Shown piece after piece: positions 22,276 through 30,747 of a stretch of 64,000 nt of DNA; the first letter of the stretch is position 1; each line of letters starts with the position of its first letter. The stretch lies in contig NZ_KB900388.1 in assembly GCF_000378825.1 (NCBI RefSeq), forward strand, positions 295,578-359,577, given 5' to 3'. The notes beneath the pieces are model-generated. The model worked only from the letters and a program-made list of their open reading frames with translations, ran no database searches and was not told where the DNA came from. The DNA comes from Salinispora vitiensis (GTDB lineage: Bacteria; Actinomycetota; Actinomycetes; Mycobacteriales; Micromonosporaceae). The position numbers were made by a program, and so were the translations under genes.

Positions 22276-22503
22276 ATGCCGAAAGTCTCCATCCGGCAGC
22301 TCCCGCTGTATAGGCGCCGGACCGTGGTTGCCGAGCCCATCAACATCAATCGCGATTGGGCTGTCGTCTCGGAAAGTGATCTGGAGCGTCTGCGGAAGGT
22401 GAGGGCTGATGGTCGTGCCGTGGTCCGGGCGCGGGTGTACTCCACCCCGTACCCAGGATTGGATGCGCTTCAGGCTGTGCTCGCTGGGCTGCGGCGACTG
22501 TGA
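22276..22503 (+). CDS. small hypothetical protein
   Basis: 75 aa, not recognised. A textbook AGGAGG lies six bases before the ATG, so the gene is probably real although the frame is open further upstream. The protein is basic (KVSIRQLPLYRRRTVVAEPI) with a charged middle (SESDLERLRKVRADGR) and no membrane segment. Its TGA overlaps the ATG of the next small membrane protein by one base, indicating a two-gene operon. Function unknown. Confidence 0.65.
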   Translation: MPKVSIRQLPLYRRRTVVAEPININRDWAVVSESDLERLRKVRADGRAVVRARVYSTPYPGLDALQAVLAGLRRL

Positions 22504-22691
22504 TGGCTGACGACGGAAGGCGGGAGCATCGTGCCCATCCCGTTCCGGACGGGCCGCCCCCGTTGCCTGACGGGGACCGGGTGCGTGCCGAGTCGCCGCC
22601 CGCGGCGCCACCGACAACCAGGCAGAAGTTAATCACCGCGTTGGTCTTCGTGATCGTTCTCGTCGGTGTGGTGATCGGCTCATGCCGATGA
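22503..22691 (+). CDS. small single-pass membrane protein
   Basis: 62 aa. A proline-rich hydrophilic N-terminus (about residues 1-40) is followed by one transmembrane helix, ITALVFVIVLVGVVIG, ending in SCR at the C-terminus (tail-anchored layout). Translation is coupled to the preceding gene through TGATG. No family recognised. Confidence 0.6.
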   Translation: MADDGRREHRAHPVPDGPPPLPDGDRVRAESPPAAPPTTRQKLITALVFVIVLVGVVIGSCR

Positions 22692-22844
22692 ATCACCCAT
22701 CGCGCGACAAGTTGTGCGGGCTCGCGCGCGCCAACTGGATCGACGCACAGCATTCGCCATGAGAGGGTGCTGCAGCGCGGACTGCGAACACCGGGCGCAA
22801 GTGCCGAAAAATCGGGTTGAGTCCTGGTGCCGGGTGTTGGCTAG

Positions 22845-23462
22845 ATGGATCGCATGCGCACCATTGTGAGTGACCGCCTCCGGCTGCGTCCTTGGCAGGA
22901 CGAGGATGCCGACTTTTTGCTTGATCTTGAGTCGCGCTGGGAGGTGGTGCGATTTGTGGGCCCGCAGCCCACGATCATGAACGATCGCGAGCGTGCCCTC
23001 GCCTCGATCGCACGCCGCCGCGCCATCGACGATCCGGTCCACGGGATCTGGGCTGTCACCACGGCGACGGACGGCCGGCTGGTCGGTAATCTCCTGCTCA
23101 AGCCGATTCCGCTGTCGGCAGGGGAGCCGGCCGGTGGGCCGACCGAGGTCGAGATCGGCTGGCAGCTGCATCCGGAATCCTGGGGGCACGGCTACGCCAC
23201 CGAGGCAGCGGCGGCGGTCCTGTCGGACGCGTTCGACCGGGGGCTGACGAGGGTCATCGCGGTCACGCACCCGGACAATCGGGCCTCTCAGGCAGTCTGC
23301 CGTCGGCTCGGCATGGCGCACCTGGGCCGAACAACGAAGTACTACGACATGCCAAACGAACTCTTCGAGAGTGAAACGCGGGAGCCCCAGTCGGTGAGAC
23401 CCGATCAGGTTCGTCCCTTGCGGGCAACGTGGTCGAAGGTGGTAGGCGCGATGGCTCAATGA
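22845..23462 (+). CDS. GNAT family N-acetyltransferase (RimJ/RimL-like)
   Basis: 205 aa. Opens with the typical DRLRLRPWQDEDADFLL, then VEIGWQLHPESWGHGYATEAAAAVL (acetyl-CoA pyrophosphate loop, about 105-128) and VTHPDNRASQAVCRRLGM (about 145). These features mark the ribosomal-protein-alanine acetyltransferase-like branch of GNATs; the acceptor is unknown. A second ATG at 22854 (MRTIVSDRL) gives the more usual N-terminus and may be the true start. Single gene; the upstream 150 bases hold no other ORF. Confidence 0.88.
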   Translation: MDRMRTIVSDRLRLRPWQDEDADFLLDLESRWEVVRFVGPQPTIMNDRERALASIARRRAIDDPVHGIWAVTTATDGRLVGNLLLKPIPLSAGEPAGGPTEVEIGWQLHPESWGHGYATEAAAAVLSDAFDRGLTRVIAVTHPDNRASQAVCRRLGMAHLGRTTKYYDMPNELFESETREPQSVRPDQVRPLRATWSKVVGAMAQ

Positions 23463-23485
23463 TGTTCGCCTGGCTCCCGTCCTGG

Positions 23486-23513
23486 TTGGCGGGTTGCGGG
23501 TGCTCGCTACCCT
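23486..23513 (+). promoter_or_regulatory. leaderless promoter of the nucleotidyltransferase gene
   Basis: TTGGCG (23486-23491) and TACCCT (23508-23513), spacer 16. The ATG at 23521 is seven bases beyond the -10 and has no ribosome site, so a leaderless transcript is likely. Confidence 0.55.
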
Positions 23514-23520
23514 CGCCGGC

Positions 23521-24246
23521 ATGGCGATAGCACCCGCTGCGGTCCACGATCTGGGCAACGAACTGCGAGGTCTCGGCTGGGTCAGCGACCTGATGGTCGC
23601 CGGGTCGTTGGCCACCGGCGACTACATTCCGGGCGTCAGCGACCTTGATCTGGTCGCGCTCGTGGATGGGCACGTCGACGCCGGCCGGAAGGAGGCCCTC
23701 GCTGCCATTCACCGCCGTCTCGACCGCGGAAGTGGCGCGGGAACCAAGCTCGGGTGCGGGTACGTCGACGGCGCGACCGTTGCGGAGCTCGAGCTACCGC
23801 ATCCCACCTGGTCTCATGGCCGTTTCGTTCACCGCACTCTTTCCCGGGTCACCCGGGCGGAGCTGGTGCGACACGGATACGAGGTCTTTGGGCGCTCGCC
23901 CCGCGAGGTCTTTCCCGAGGTGTCGGACGCCGACGTCCGAGCAGCGGCGCGGGCGGAGCTGACGGGCTACTGGGGCTTGGCTGTCCGGCGTCCCTGGTGG
24001 TGGCTGGAACCCACGATTGCCGAGCTCGGTCTCACCGCCATGGCGCGAGGCCGGCACGCCCTCGACCACGGCGAGCTCCTCACCAAGACGCAGGCCATCA
24101 AGCAGGCGAACGCTCCCACCTGGCTGATCGGCCACCTCAGCGCCAGACGGTGCGGCGAAGCCGTCTCCCTGCCTCGGCTCCGGACCGCCTGGATCGCCTG
24201 GCGCGACGCCCACCGGACAGTCGCCTACGCGAAGCGCACCCGGTGA
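23521..24246 (+). CDS. nucleotidyltransferase domain protein (AadA-like)
   Basis: 241 aa. The N-terminal part carries the polymerase-beta nucleotidyltransferase signature VAGSLATGDYIPGVSDLDLV (GSxxxGD and SDLDLV, about 27-46) used by aminoglycoside adenylyltransferases. The C-terminal half is helical, with WWWLEPTIAELGLTAMARG and GELLTKTQAIKQANAP resembling the AadA C-terminal domain. It probably transfers AMP to a small molecule, but antibiotic resistance is not shown. The start is placed at 23521 because of the leaderless promoter; an upstream GTG nine codons earlier has no support. Confidence 0.8.
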   Translation: MAIAPAAVHDLGNELRGLGWVSDLMVAGSLATGDYIPGVSDLDLVALVDGHVDAGRKEALAAIHRRLDRGSGAGTKLGCGYVDGATVAELELPHPTWSHGRFVHRTLSRVTRAELVRHGYEVFGRSPREVFPEVSDADVRAAARAELTGYWGLAVRRPWWWLEPTIAELGLTAMARGRHALDHGELLTKTQAIKQANAPTWLIGHLSARRCGEAVSLPRLRTAWIAWRDAHRTVAYAKRTR

Positions 24247-24327
24247 GTCCACTCTCGAGCGCCGCACCGACCTCGGCATCGATACGGTGTTCGCGAATGA
24301 TCATCGCATGATGGGGGGAACGCAGCG

Positions 24328-24846
24328 ATGCCGTTGACGAATCCGTGGCTCGCGGAACCCGCGCCGACGCGGCGACTGCCGCGGGACCGGCTTGCGGAGC
24401 GAATCCGTAACCTGCTCTCGTCGCAGAACATGTGCGTGCTGGCCACGGTCGGGCCCGACGGGCCGTTGGCCACCCCGGTGCGCTACTACCCGCTTGACTT
24501 CGCGGTGCTGTTCACCGCCGCACCGCGGTCGCCGAAGCTGCGCAACATCGCCGCTGACCCGCGGGTCTCGGTGGGTGTCTTCGCCCCGCTGGTCGGGCTG
24601 GCCAGCAGTCGCGGCGCGCAGCTCTTCAACGAGGCTCGGGTGCTGCCACCCGAGCACCCCGACCGCGAGCCCTACTGGGCGGCGTTCCGGTGGGAGAACG
24701 AGCACGCCGAACGGGGCCGGTCACTCGCCGAACCACCACGGGACACCCTGGTGGTGATCGAGGCGAACCGAATCGTCTACACCGAGCACTGGCTCCGCCG
24801 GGAGGGCTTCGCCGCCCGTCAGTTCTGGCGACGCCGCGAACACTAG
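24328..24846 (+). CDS. pyridoxamine 5'-phosphate oxidase-like FMN-binding protein
   Basis: 172 aa. Split-barrel fold of the PNPOx-like family: SSQNMCVLATVGPDGPLATP (about 31-50), VRYYPLDFAVLFTAAPRSPK and LRNIAADPRVSVGVFAPL. These proteins bind FMN, F420 or haem, and many actinomycete ones are F420-dependent reductases or haem-utilisation proteins; the cofactor cannot be told here. A GGGGGAA box 7-8 bases upstream supports the ATG. Not obviously linked to its neighbours. Confidence 0.78.
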   Translation: MPLTNPWLAEPAPTRRLPRDRLAERIRNLLSSQNMCVLATVGPDGPLATPVRYYPLDFAVLFTAAPRSPKLRNIAADPRVSVGVFAPLVGLASSRGAQLFNEARVLPPEHPDREPYWAAFRWENEHAERGRSLAEPPRDTLVVIEANRIVYTEHWLRREGFAARQFWRRREH

Positions 24847-24908
24847 CCCGCGGGCGGCGAACGCACCGGCTTCCACCCGGACGGCGACGACTGAGCCCCG
24901 GCCGGGTG

Positions 24909-27473
24909 TCAGCCGCCGAGCTGCCCGACCCCGGTGATCCGGAGGACCGCCGCGCCCGCCTCGTCGGAGGCGGCGAGGTCCACCTCGGCGCTGATTCCCC
25001 AGTCGTGGTCACCTTCGGGATCGTCCAGGATCTGGCGTACGGTCCAGGTCGTGCTGCCCTGCTCGATCAGCAGCAGCGCCGGCCCGCGGGCGTCCGGCCC
25101 GATGCCGATCTCCGGGTACTCCTCGAAGTACGGTTCCAGGGCGTCTTCCCAGGCGGCGGCGTCCCAGCCGGTGGCGCTGTCCAGCTCGCCCAGCTCGTCC
25201 CAGCGGTGCAGGGCGGCCAGCTCCACCCGACGGAACAGGGCGTTGCGGACCAGCACCCGGAAGGCCCGGGTGTTGCGGGTGATCGCCGTCGGCTGGTCGT
25301 CCAGGGCGACGGCGACCTCGTCCACGTCGGAGGGGTTGCGCAGCCGCTCCCACTCGTCGATCAGGCTGGAGTCGACCTGGCGGACCAGCTCGCCCAGCCA
25401 CTCGATGAGGTCGACCAGCTCCTCGGTCTTGGCGTCCTCGGGGACGGTGTGCCGGAGCGTCTTGTACGCGTCGGCGAGGTACCGCAGGACGAGGCCCTCG
25501 GACCGGGTCAACCCGTAGAACTGTACGAATTCGCCGAAGGTCATCGCCCGCTCGTACATGTCCCGGACGACGGACTTGGGGGAGAGCTGATGGTCGGCCA
25601 CCCAAGGGTGCCCCTGGCGGTACATCTCGTAGGCGTTGTCCAGCAGCTCGGCGAGGGGCTTGGGCCAGGTGACCTCGTCGAGCAGTTCGAGGCGGGCCTC
25701 GTACTCGATGCCTTCGGCCTTCATCGCGGCGACCGCCTCACCGCGCGCCTTGAACTGCTGCGCGGAGAGCACCTGGCGCGGATCGTCGAGGATCGACTCG
25801 ATCACGCTGAGCACGTCCAGGGCGTAGGCCGGGGACTCGCGGTCGAGGAGCTCGATGGTGGCGAGGGCGAGGGGCGACAGCGGCTGGTTGAGGGCGAAGT
25901 CGAGCTGGAGGTCGACGGTGAGTCGGGCCCGGCGGCCGGACTCGTCCGGCTCGGGTAGCTCTTCGACGACGCCGCCGGCGCGCAGCGCCCGGTAGATGGC
26001 GATGGCGCGGCGGATGTGCCGGCGCTGGGCGGCGCGGTCCTCGTGGTTGTCGGTGAGCAGGTGTCGCATCGCCGCGAACGCGTCGCCGGGGCGGCCGATG
26101 ACGTTGAGCAGCATGGCGTGGCTGACCTGGAAGCTGGAGGCGAGGGGCTCCGGATCGGCCTCAACCAGCCGTTCGAAGGTGGGTTTGCCCCAGCCGATCG
26201 ACCCCTCCGGTGGCTTCTTCCGGACGACCTTGCGGCGCTTCTTCGGGTCGTCGCCGGCCTTCGCCAGGGCCTTCTCGTTCTCGATGACGTGCTCGGGTGC
26301 CTGCACCACGACCCGGCCGAGGGTGTCGAAGCCGGCTCGTCCGGCGCGGCCGGCGATCTGGTGGAACTCGCGGGCCTTGAGGAGCCGGGTCCGGGTGCCG
26401 TCGTACTTCGACAGCCCGGTGAAGAGCACGGTGCGGATCGGTACGTTGATGCCGACCCCGAGGGTGTCCGTACCGCAGATGACCTTGAGGAGCCCGGCCT
26501 GGGCCAGCGTCTCGACCAGGCGGCGGTATTTGGGCAGCATCCCTGCGTGGTGTACGCCGATGCCGTGTCGGACCAGCCGGGACAGGGTCTTGCCGAAGCC
26601 GGAGGTGAAGCGGAAGCTTCCGATCGCCGCCGCGATCATGTCTTTCTCGGCCCGGGTGCAGACGTTGACACTCATCAGCGCCTGGGCCCGTTCCAGGGCC
26701 GCAGCCTGGGTGAAGTGTACGACGTACACCGGGGCTTCGCGGGTCTCCAGTAGCTCCTCGAGGGTCTCGTGCATCGGCGTCGTGGCGTACGAGAAGAGGA
26801 GAGGGACCGGGCGTTCGGCCGTCTGGACGACGGCGGTCGGGCGATCGGTGCGGCGGGTGAGGTCGGCAACGAACCGGGTGGTGTCCCCGAGCGTGGCGGA
26901 CATCAGGATGAACTGTGCCTGCGGTAGCTCGATCAGCGGCACCTGCCAGGCCCAACCCCGGTCCGGCTCGCTGTAGAAATGGAACTCGTCCATGATCACC
27001 TGGCCGACGTCCGCGCGGGTGCCCTCCCGCAGCGCGAGGTTGGCCAGAATCTCCGCGGTACAGCAGATGACCGGCGCATCCGGGTTGACGCTGGCATCGC
27101 CGGTGAGCATGCCGACGTTGTCGGCCCCGAACACCTCGCAGAGCGCGAAGAACTTCTCCGACACCAGTGCCTTGATCGGGGCCGTGTAGAAGGTCGTCCG
27201 GTCGTCGGCGAGCGCGGCGAAGTGCGCCGCCATCGCGACCAGGCTCTTGCCGGACCCGGTCGGCGTATTCATGATCACGTTCGCGCCGGAGACGATCTCG
27301 ATGACCGCCTCCTCCTGGTGCGGATAGAGATCGAGGCCGCGCTCGGAGGCCCAACCGGCGAACGCGTCGTACAGGGTGTCGGGGTCGGCGCTGGCCGGCA
27401 GCGCGGCGGTAAGTGTCATGGCGGGGTCCATGGTGCCCCGACCATCACCGCCCGCGCCAACCGGGCCGGTCAT
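24909..27473 (-). CDS. Ski2-like DEAD/DEAH-box RNA helicase (DUF3516)
   Basis: 854 aa. SF2 helicase: TPTGSGKS (about 57), PIKALVSEKFF, TGDASVNPDAPVICCTAEIL, the variant motif II DEFHFYSEPDRG (about 135), SATLGDTTRF, GVHHAGMLPKYRRLVE, GTDTLGVGINVP and QIAGRAGRAGFD. The C-terminal half corresponds to the DUF3516 region found with actinobacterial Ski2-like helicases. It probably remodels or helps degrade RNA. The frame extends upstream into trmB, but the ATG at 27471-27473, 18 bases after the trmB stop with GAGG upstream, is the natural start. Likely cotranscribed with trmB. Confidence 0.9.
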   Translation of the reverse strand: MTGPVGAGGDGRGTMDPAMTLTAALPASADPDTLYDAFAGWASERGLDLYPHQEEAVIEIVSGANVIMNTPTGSGKSLVAMAAHFAALADDRTTFYTAPIKALVSEKFFALCEVFGADNVGMLTGDASVNPDAPVICCTAEILANLALREGTRADVGQVIMDEFHFYSEPDRGWAWQVPLIELPQAQFILMSATLGDTTRFVADLTRRTDRPTAVVQTAERPVPLLFSYATTPMHETLEELLETREAPVYVVHFTQAAALERAQALMSVNVCTRAEKDMIAAAIGSFRFTSGFGKTLSRLVRHGIGVHHAGMLPKYRRLVETLAQAGLLKVICGTDTLGVGINVPIRTVLFTGLSKYDGTRTRLLKAREFHQIAGRAGRAGFDTLGRVVVQAPEHVIENEKALAKAGDDPKKRRKVVRKKPPEGSIGWGKPTFERLVEADPEPLASSFQVSHAMLLNVIGRPGDAFAAMRHLLTDNHEDRAAQRRHIRRAIAIYRALRAGGVVEELPEPDESGRRARLTVDLQLDFALNQPLSPLALATIELLDRESPAYALDVLSVIESILDDPRQVLSAQQFKARGEAVAAMKAEGIEYEARLELLDEVTWPKPLAELLDNAYEMYRQGHPWVADHQLSPKSVVRDMYERAMTFGEFVQFYGLTRSEGLVLRYLADAYKTLRHTVPEDAKTEELVDLIEWLGELVRQVDSSLIDEWERLRNPSDVDEVAVALDDQPTAITRNTRAFRVLVRNALFRRVELAALHRWDELGELDSATGWDAAAWEDALEPYFEEYPEIGIGPDARGPALLLIEQGSTTWTVRQILDDPEGDHDWGISAEVDLAASDEAGAAVLRITGVGQLGG

Positions 27474-27490
27474 CGGCGCCTCGCGGGGGC

Positions 27491-28192
27491 TCAGCGGCGG
27501 TGGTAGATCAGGTCGGCCACCGGTCGGCCGGCAGTCCGGGCGCGGCGTTCGAACTTCGTCACCGGGCGGTGCTCGGGACGGGGCGCGAAGCCCTCGTGCG
27601 GGTTCACCAGCCCCGGATCGGCGTCCAAGGTCCGCCGCATCGCCTCCGCGTACTCGGCCCAGTCGGTCGCGCAGTGCAGCGTGCCCCCGGTCGCCAACCG
27701 CGAGCGCAGCAGGGCGACGTGATCGGGCTGGATGAGGCGCCGTTTGTGGTGGCGGACCTTCGGCCACGGGTCCGGAAAGAAGACGTGTACCGCGTCGAGT
27801 GAGCCGGTGGGCAGAGCGCTGGCTAGGTCCAACGCGTCGCCCTCGGCGATCCGAACATTGCTCAGGGAGTGCCGCTCCACTAGGTCGAGGAGGTTGGCGA
27901 TTCCCGGCGTGTGCACCTCAACCGCCAGATAGTCTCGGTCCGGATCGGCGGAGGCCATCGCCACGGTGGCGTCGCCCATCCCAGAACCGATCTCCAACAC
28001 CAGGGGCGCCCGGCGCGGGAACAGGACAGCCGGCTCCACTGGCGTGCCGGGCACCTCCGGGACGGTCAGGCCGTACCGCGGCCACAGCTGTTGCAGCGCG
28101 CTGGTCTGGCGCGGCGACATCCGGCCGCGTCGCGGGTGAAAGGTCCGGATGCTCCGCGCGGGCGCGGTGGGGTGAGAGTCGGTGATGGTCAC
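27491..28192 (-). CDS. trmB: tRNA (guanine-N7-)-methyltransferase
   Basis: 233 aa. The SAM-binding motif LVLEIGSGMGDATVAMA (about 58), DYLAVEVHTPGI, and the TrmB signature FFPDPWPKVRHHKRRL (about 131) are all present, as is the C-terminal TKFERRA segment. Forms m7G46 in the variable loop of tRNAs. The N-terminal 25 residues are an Arg/Ser-rich extension before MSPRQTSALQQLWPRYGL, common in actinomycetes. Upstream of the Ski2-like helicase in the same direction; divergent from the surface protein/sortase pair. Confidence 0.95.
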   Translation of the reverse strand: MTITDSHPTAPARSIRTFHPRRGRMSPRQTSALQQLWPRYGLTVPEVPGTPVEPAVLFPRRAPLVLEIGSGMGDATVAMASADPDRDYLAVEVHTPGIANLLDLVERHSLSNVRIAEGDALDLASALPTGSLDAVHVFFPDPWPKVRHHKRRLIQPDHVALLRSRLATGGTLHCATDWAEYAEAMRRTLDADPGLVNPHEGFAPRPEHRPVTKFERRARTAGRPVADLIYHRR

Positions 28193-28315
28193 AGCGATCC
28201 GAGCGTACGCGAGGACCGCGCCGAATCGGATGTGATGTGCGACGGGGATGTCGGGATTCCCCGTGTGGCAGGCCGGGTGTGCAGGGCAGCCCAGCCGGGT
28301 CGGGAGGGGGCTGTG

Positions 28316-28990
28316 GTGCAGGGGACCCGCGGGGGCCTGGTGGCGACGATCGCGGTCGCGGTCGTCGGCCCGCTGCTCGCGGTCGGGGCCACGAACGCGA
28401 CGGCTGGGCCGGCGTCAGCCCAGGTGGCGTTGGCCCGACCGGCTGTTGCCGAAGCGGCGTCGGCCTGGTCATCCCCGGTCGCGGCGTCGGCCTGGTCATC
28501 CCCGGTCACGGCGTCGAATCCCGAGGGGGAACTTCGCCCGGTGGCCGCGCCCATGCAGCCCGAGGGGCCGAAGCCGTCGACCGTCTTCGTTGAGGTGAGT
28601 CCGAGCACGGTGAAGGCGGGCTACCTGGTCTGGATCCGGGCGAGTTGCCGGGACAACTCCATCCCGGCGAACGTCTGGTCCGACGCCTTCGGCCGCGTCC
28701 AGGTCAAGCCGGACAATGGGCTGTTGACCGCGACGGCGATGGTGCGGGAACGAACCCTGCCCGGCAGCTACCGGGTCAAACTGGAGTGCCGCGACGGTGA
28801 GACCGCGTCAACGATGCTCCAGGTCGTCAAGTCGGTCACGTCCAGTCGTGGCCCGGCCACCGGATTTGGCGGGTCCGCCAGCAACTTCTCCGCGGAGCTG
28901 CTGCTGCCGGTCGGGGTCGGGCTGACCGTGGTCGGTCTGGTGGTGTGGCTGGTGTCCCTCCGGCGGCTCCGCGGGGCTACCCGCCGATGA
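28316..28990 (+). CDS. secreted, C-terminally membrane-anchored protein
   Basis: 224 aa, function unknown. A signal peptide (VATIAVAVVGPLLAVGATNA, with likely cleavage near PASA-QV), a low-complexity Ala/Ser/Pro segment with two copies of AASAWSSPV, a compact domain around TVFVEVSPSTVKAGYLVWIR with two Cys (SCRD and LECRD) and a C-terminal transmembrane helix (LPVGVGLTVVGLVVWLVSL) ending in basic RRLRGATRR. GGGAGG lies 5-8 bases before two adjacent GTGs; the second is used. No LPxTG-like motif is visible. Overlaps the following sortase by four bases, so the pair acts together at the cell surface. Confidence 0.75.
   Translation: MQGTRGGLVATIAVAVVGPLLAVGATNATAGPASAQVALARPAVAEAASAWSSPVAASAWSSPVTASNPEGELRPVAAPMQPEGPKPSTVFVEVSPSTVKAGYLVWIRASCRDNSIPANVWSDAFGRVQVKPDNGLLTATAMVRERTLPGSYRVKLECRDGETASTMLQVVKSVTSSRGPATGFGGSASNFSAELLLPVGVGLTVVGLVVWLVSLRRLRGATRR
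28454..28507 (+). repeat. perfect 27-bp tandem repeat
   Basis: Two exact adjacent copies (28454-28480 and 28481-28507), each starting GCGGCGTCGG and ending CCCCGGTC, with a partial third copy after them. They encode the nine-residue repeats in the secreted protein; exact identity suggests a recent duplication by slippage. Confidence 0.85.
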
Positions 28991-29643
28991 CCAGGGCCCG
29001 TGCGATTCGTACGGCCCGCACGGCCCGCCGACCGGCGGGCCGGCGTAGCCCGTGGTCCGTACCGCTCGCCGTGCTGCTGGTGCTGGTGGGGGTCTTCGCC
29101 ACGGGCGCCGGGCTGGGCCGGACCACCGGCTCGCTGGAGTGGGCGAGCACGGCGGACGTGGACCGACCCGCCGGTGGCGCCGGGCCGGAACCTGTCACCA
29201 GCCAGCCGGTCCGCCTCGCCGTACCCGCGATCGGTGTCGCCGCCCCGATCGCGCCGGTGGGGCAGGCCCGGGACGGCTCGATCGCCGTCCCGCCGTTGGA
29301 GCGGGCGCACGAGACCGGCTGGTACGACCGGGGGCCGGTTCCTGGCGAGCCGGGGCCGGCGGTCATCGTCGGTCACGTTGACACCAGGGATGGTCCGTCG
29401 GTCTTCGTTGACCTGCACCGGCTGAGTCCCGGTGACCCGATCGAGGTGACCCGCGCCGACGGCTCGGTTGTGGGATTCCGGGTCGACTCGGTGGAGCGAT
29501 TCCCCAAGGACCAGCTTCCCGCCGAGCGGGTGTACGGCGACTCCGGGCCGGCCGGGCTGCGCCTGATCACCTGCGGTGGAGCCTGGGTGGGGGGCCGCAC
29601 CGGCTACGCCGACAACGTCATCGCTTTCGCCACGATGACGTGA
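28987..29643 (+). CDS. class F sortase
   Basis: 218 aa. N-terminal basic region and a single transmembrane segment (SVPLAVLLVLVGVFATGAGL) orient the enzyme outward. The sortase beta-barrel carries the catalytic His in VIVGHVDTRDG (about 120) and Cys in LRLITCGGAW (about 193), with a downstream Arg (GGRTGY). Class F sortases of actinobacteria cleave LPxTG-like signals and join proteins to the envelope. ATGA overlap with the preceding secreted protein gene indicates coupling. Confidence 0.88.
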   Translation: MTRARAIRTARTARRPAGRRSPWSVPLAVLLVLVGVFATGAGLGRTTGSLEWASTADVDRPAGGAGPEPVTSQPVRLAVPAIGVAAPIAPVGQARDGSIAVPPLERAHETGWYDRGPVPGEPGPAVIVGHVDTRDGPSVFVDLHRLSPGDPIEVTRADGSVVGFRVDSVERFPKDQLPAERVYGDSGPAGLRLITCGGAWVGGRTGYADNVIAFATMT

Positions 29644-29664
29644 GACCGGGCCCGGTGATCCCGG
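29642..29664. terminator. hairpin between convergent genes
   Basis: GACCGGG (from about 29644) pairs with CCCGGTC before 29664. It separates the sortase from the convergent sulfotransferase. Confidence 0.45.
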
Positions 29665-30534
29665 TCAGGAAACCGCGTCGCGGGCCGGGTAGCCGAGGAG
29701 CTCAACGAGATTTCCGGTCGCCGCGGTGAAAGCCGCGTAAACCTCGTCGTCGAAGTGGTTATGCCAGTCGCCGGCTTTGCCCTTTCGGTAGTGGGAAACT
29801 TTCCCCGCGGTTTCCCGATCCTTCCGCATCTTGGTGAAGCTGTAGCGGGACAACAGGGCCTCCAGCTCGGTGGCGGGCAGGGTGATTCCGCAGTGCCGCA
29901 TCAGCTGGTCCACCTCCTCCGGCTGCCGCTCACCGGTCAGGTCCTCGTAGCGGAACAGACGGAAGGTCTCGGAGCTCGGGGCGACCGACCACGACCGGAG
30001 CCGCTTGAAGAGGTTCCGCTTGGAGTGGCGTTCGATGACGTAGATCAACCCTTCCTTCATCGGGATTTCCTGTAGTTTCTTGCGTACCTGGAGGATATCG
30101 CCCATGGGGGCGTGTGAGTTGCGCAGCGAAAAGTAGCTTGAGATGACGATATCGCGTGGGTCGCGAATTACGAAGAAGGCGCGATAGGTGCCGGGTTTTG
30201 AAATCTTCTCGAAGCCCGGGTAAGACTGAAACAAGGCCAGGCCTGCCCGGCCGGGTGGAACGAGGGGTACGCTGCGTCGCTTGTAGAATCGTGGGTCGTA
30301 GGGGAGTAGGCCGGAGTGGCGGTAGACGGTTGGGTCGCTGAACAGGGCTTTGATCCACTGGCTGCCGGTCTTGTGTACGGTGCAGTGGTAGATGTTGTCG
30401 AACTCGCACCGACTGACCACCGGGACGAGGAGCCGCTTTCTCGCATTGTGGGCCTCGAGCTCTACGCGGCGGGCCATCCGGCGCGTTAGATTGGGTGTGT
30501 GTTGCTTGGCGAACTCTATTGTTCGATTGAGCAT
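29665..30534 (-). CDS. sulfotransferase domain protein
   Basis: 289 aa. PAPS-dependent sulfotransferase: 5'-phosphosulfate loop CTVHKTGSQWIKALF (about 51), 3'-phosphate motif FFVIRDPRDIVISSYFS (about 119), RYEDLTGE, and the C-terminal RKGKAGDWHNHF (about 252), equivalent to RKGxxGDWKN. All core residues are kept, so it is probably active, transferring sulfate to a carbohydrate, lipid or small molecule. Lysine and tyrosine content and the AT-rich promoter differ from its neighbours, suggesting later acquisition. No PAPS-synthesis or glycosyltransferase gene lies beside it. Confidence 0.85.
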   Translation of the reverse strand: MLNRTIEFAKQHTPNLTRRMARRVELEAHNARKRLLVPVVSRCEFDNIYHCTVHKTGSQWIKALFSDPTVYRHSGLLPYDPRFYKRRSVPLVPPGRAGLALFQSYPGFEKISKPGTYRAFFVIRDPRDIVISSYFSLRNSHAPMGDILQVRKKLQEIPMKEGLIYVIERHSKRNLFKRLRSWSVAPSSETFRLFRYEDLTGERQPEEVDQLMRHCGITLPATELEALLSRYSFTKMRKDRETAGKVSHYRKGKAGDWHNHFDDEVYAAFTAATGNLVELLGYPARDAVS

Positions 30535-30615
30535 TCTCGAAGCCTCGTCTGCGCCTTTAAGGGTGGGGGGAGATCTGGGCGTATTGTCGGGGTGGTGGTG
30601 TCGGTTGAATCTCAG

Positions 30616-30645
30616 GATCTAACCGTTACCGTCCCGGTAAGTCAA
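30616..30645 (-). promoter_or_regulatory. predicted sulfotransferase promoter
   Basis: Minus-strand TTGACT (30640-30645) and TAGATC (30616-30621) with an 18-base spacer, in an AT-rich stretch. A second TTGACT lies near 30679. The predicted 5' leader is about 75 bases. Confidence 0.45.
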
Positions 30646-30747
30646 CGTGCCACTAGGAATATCCCCGACGGTCCAATTAAAGTCAATCCTACCCTCGGCG
30701 ATTGACTGGTAACGCGGAGTGTGGCATGAATTGTCGCCGGCCGGCAC

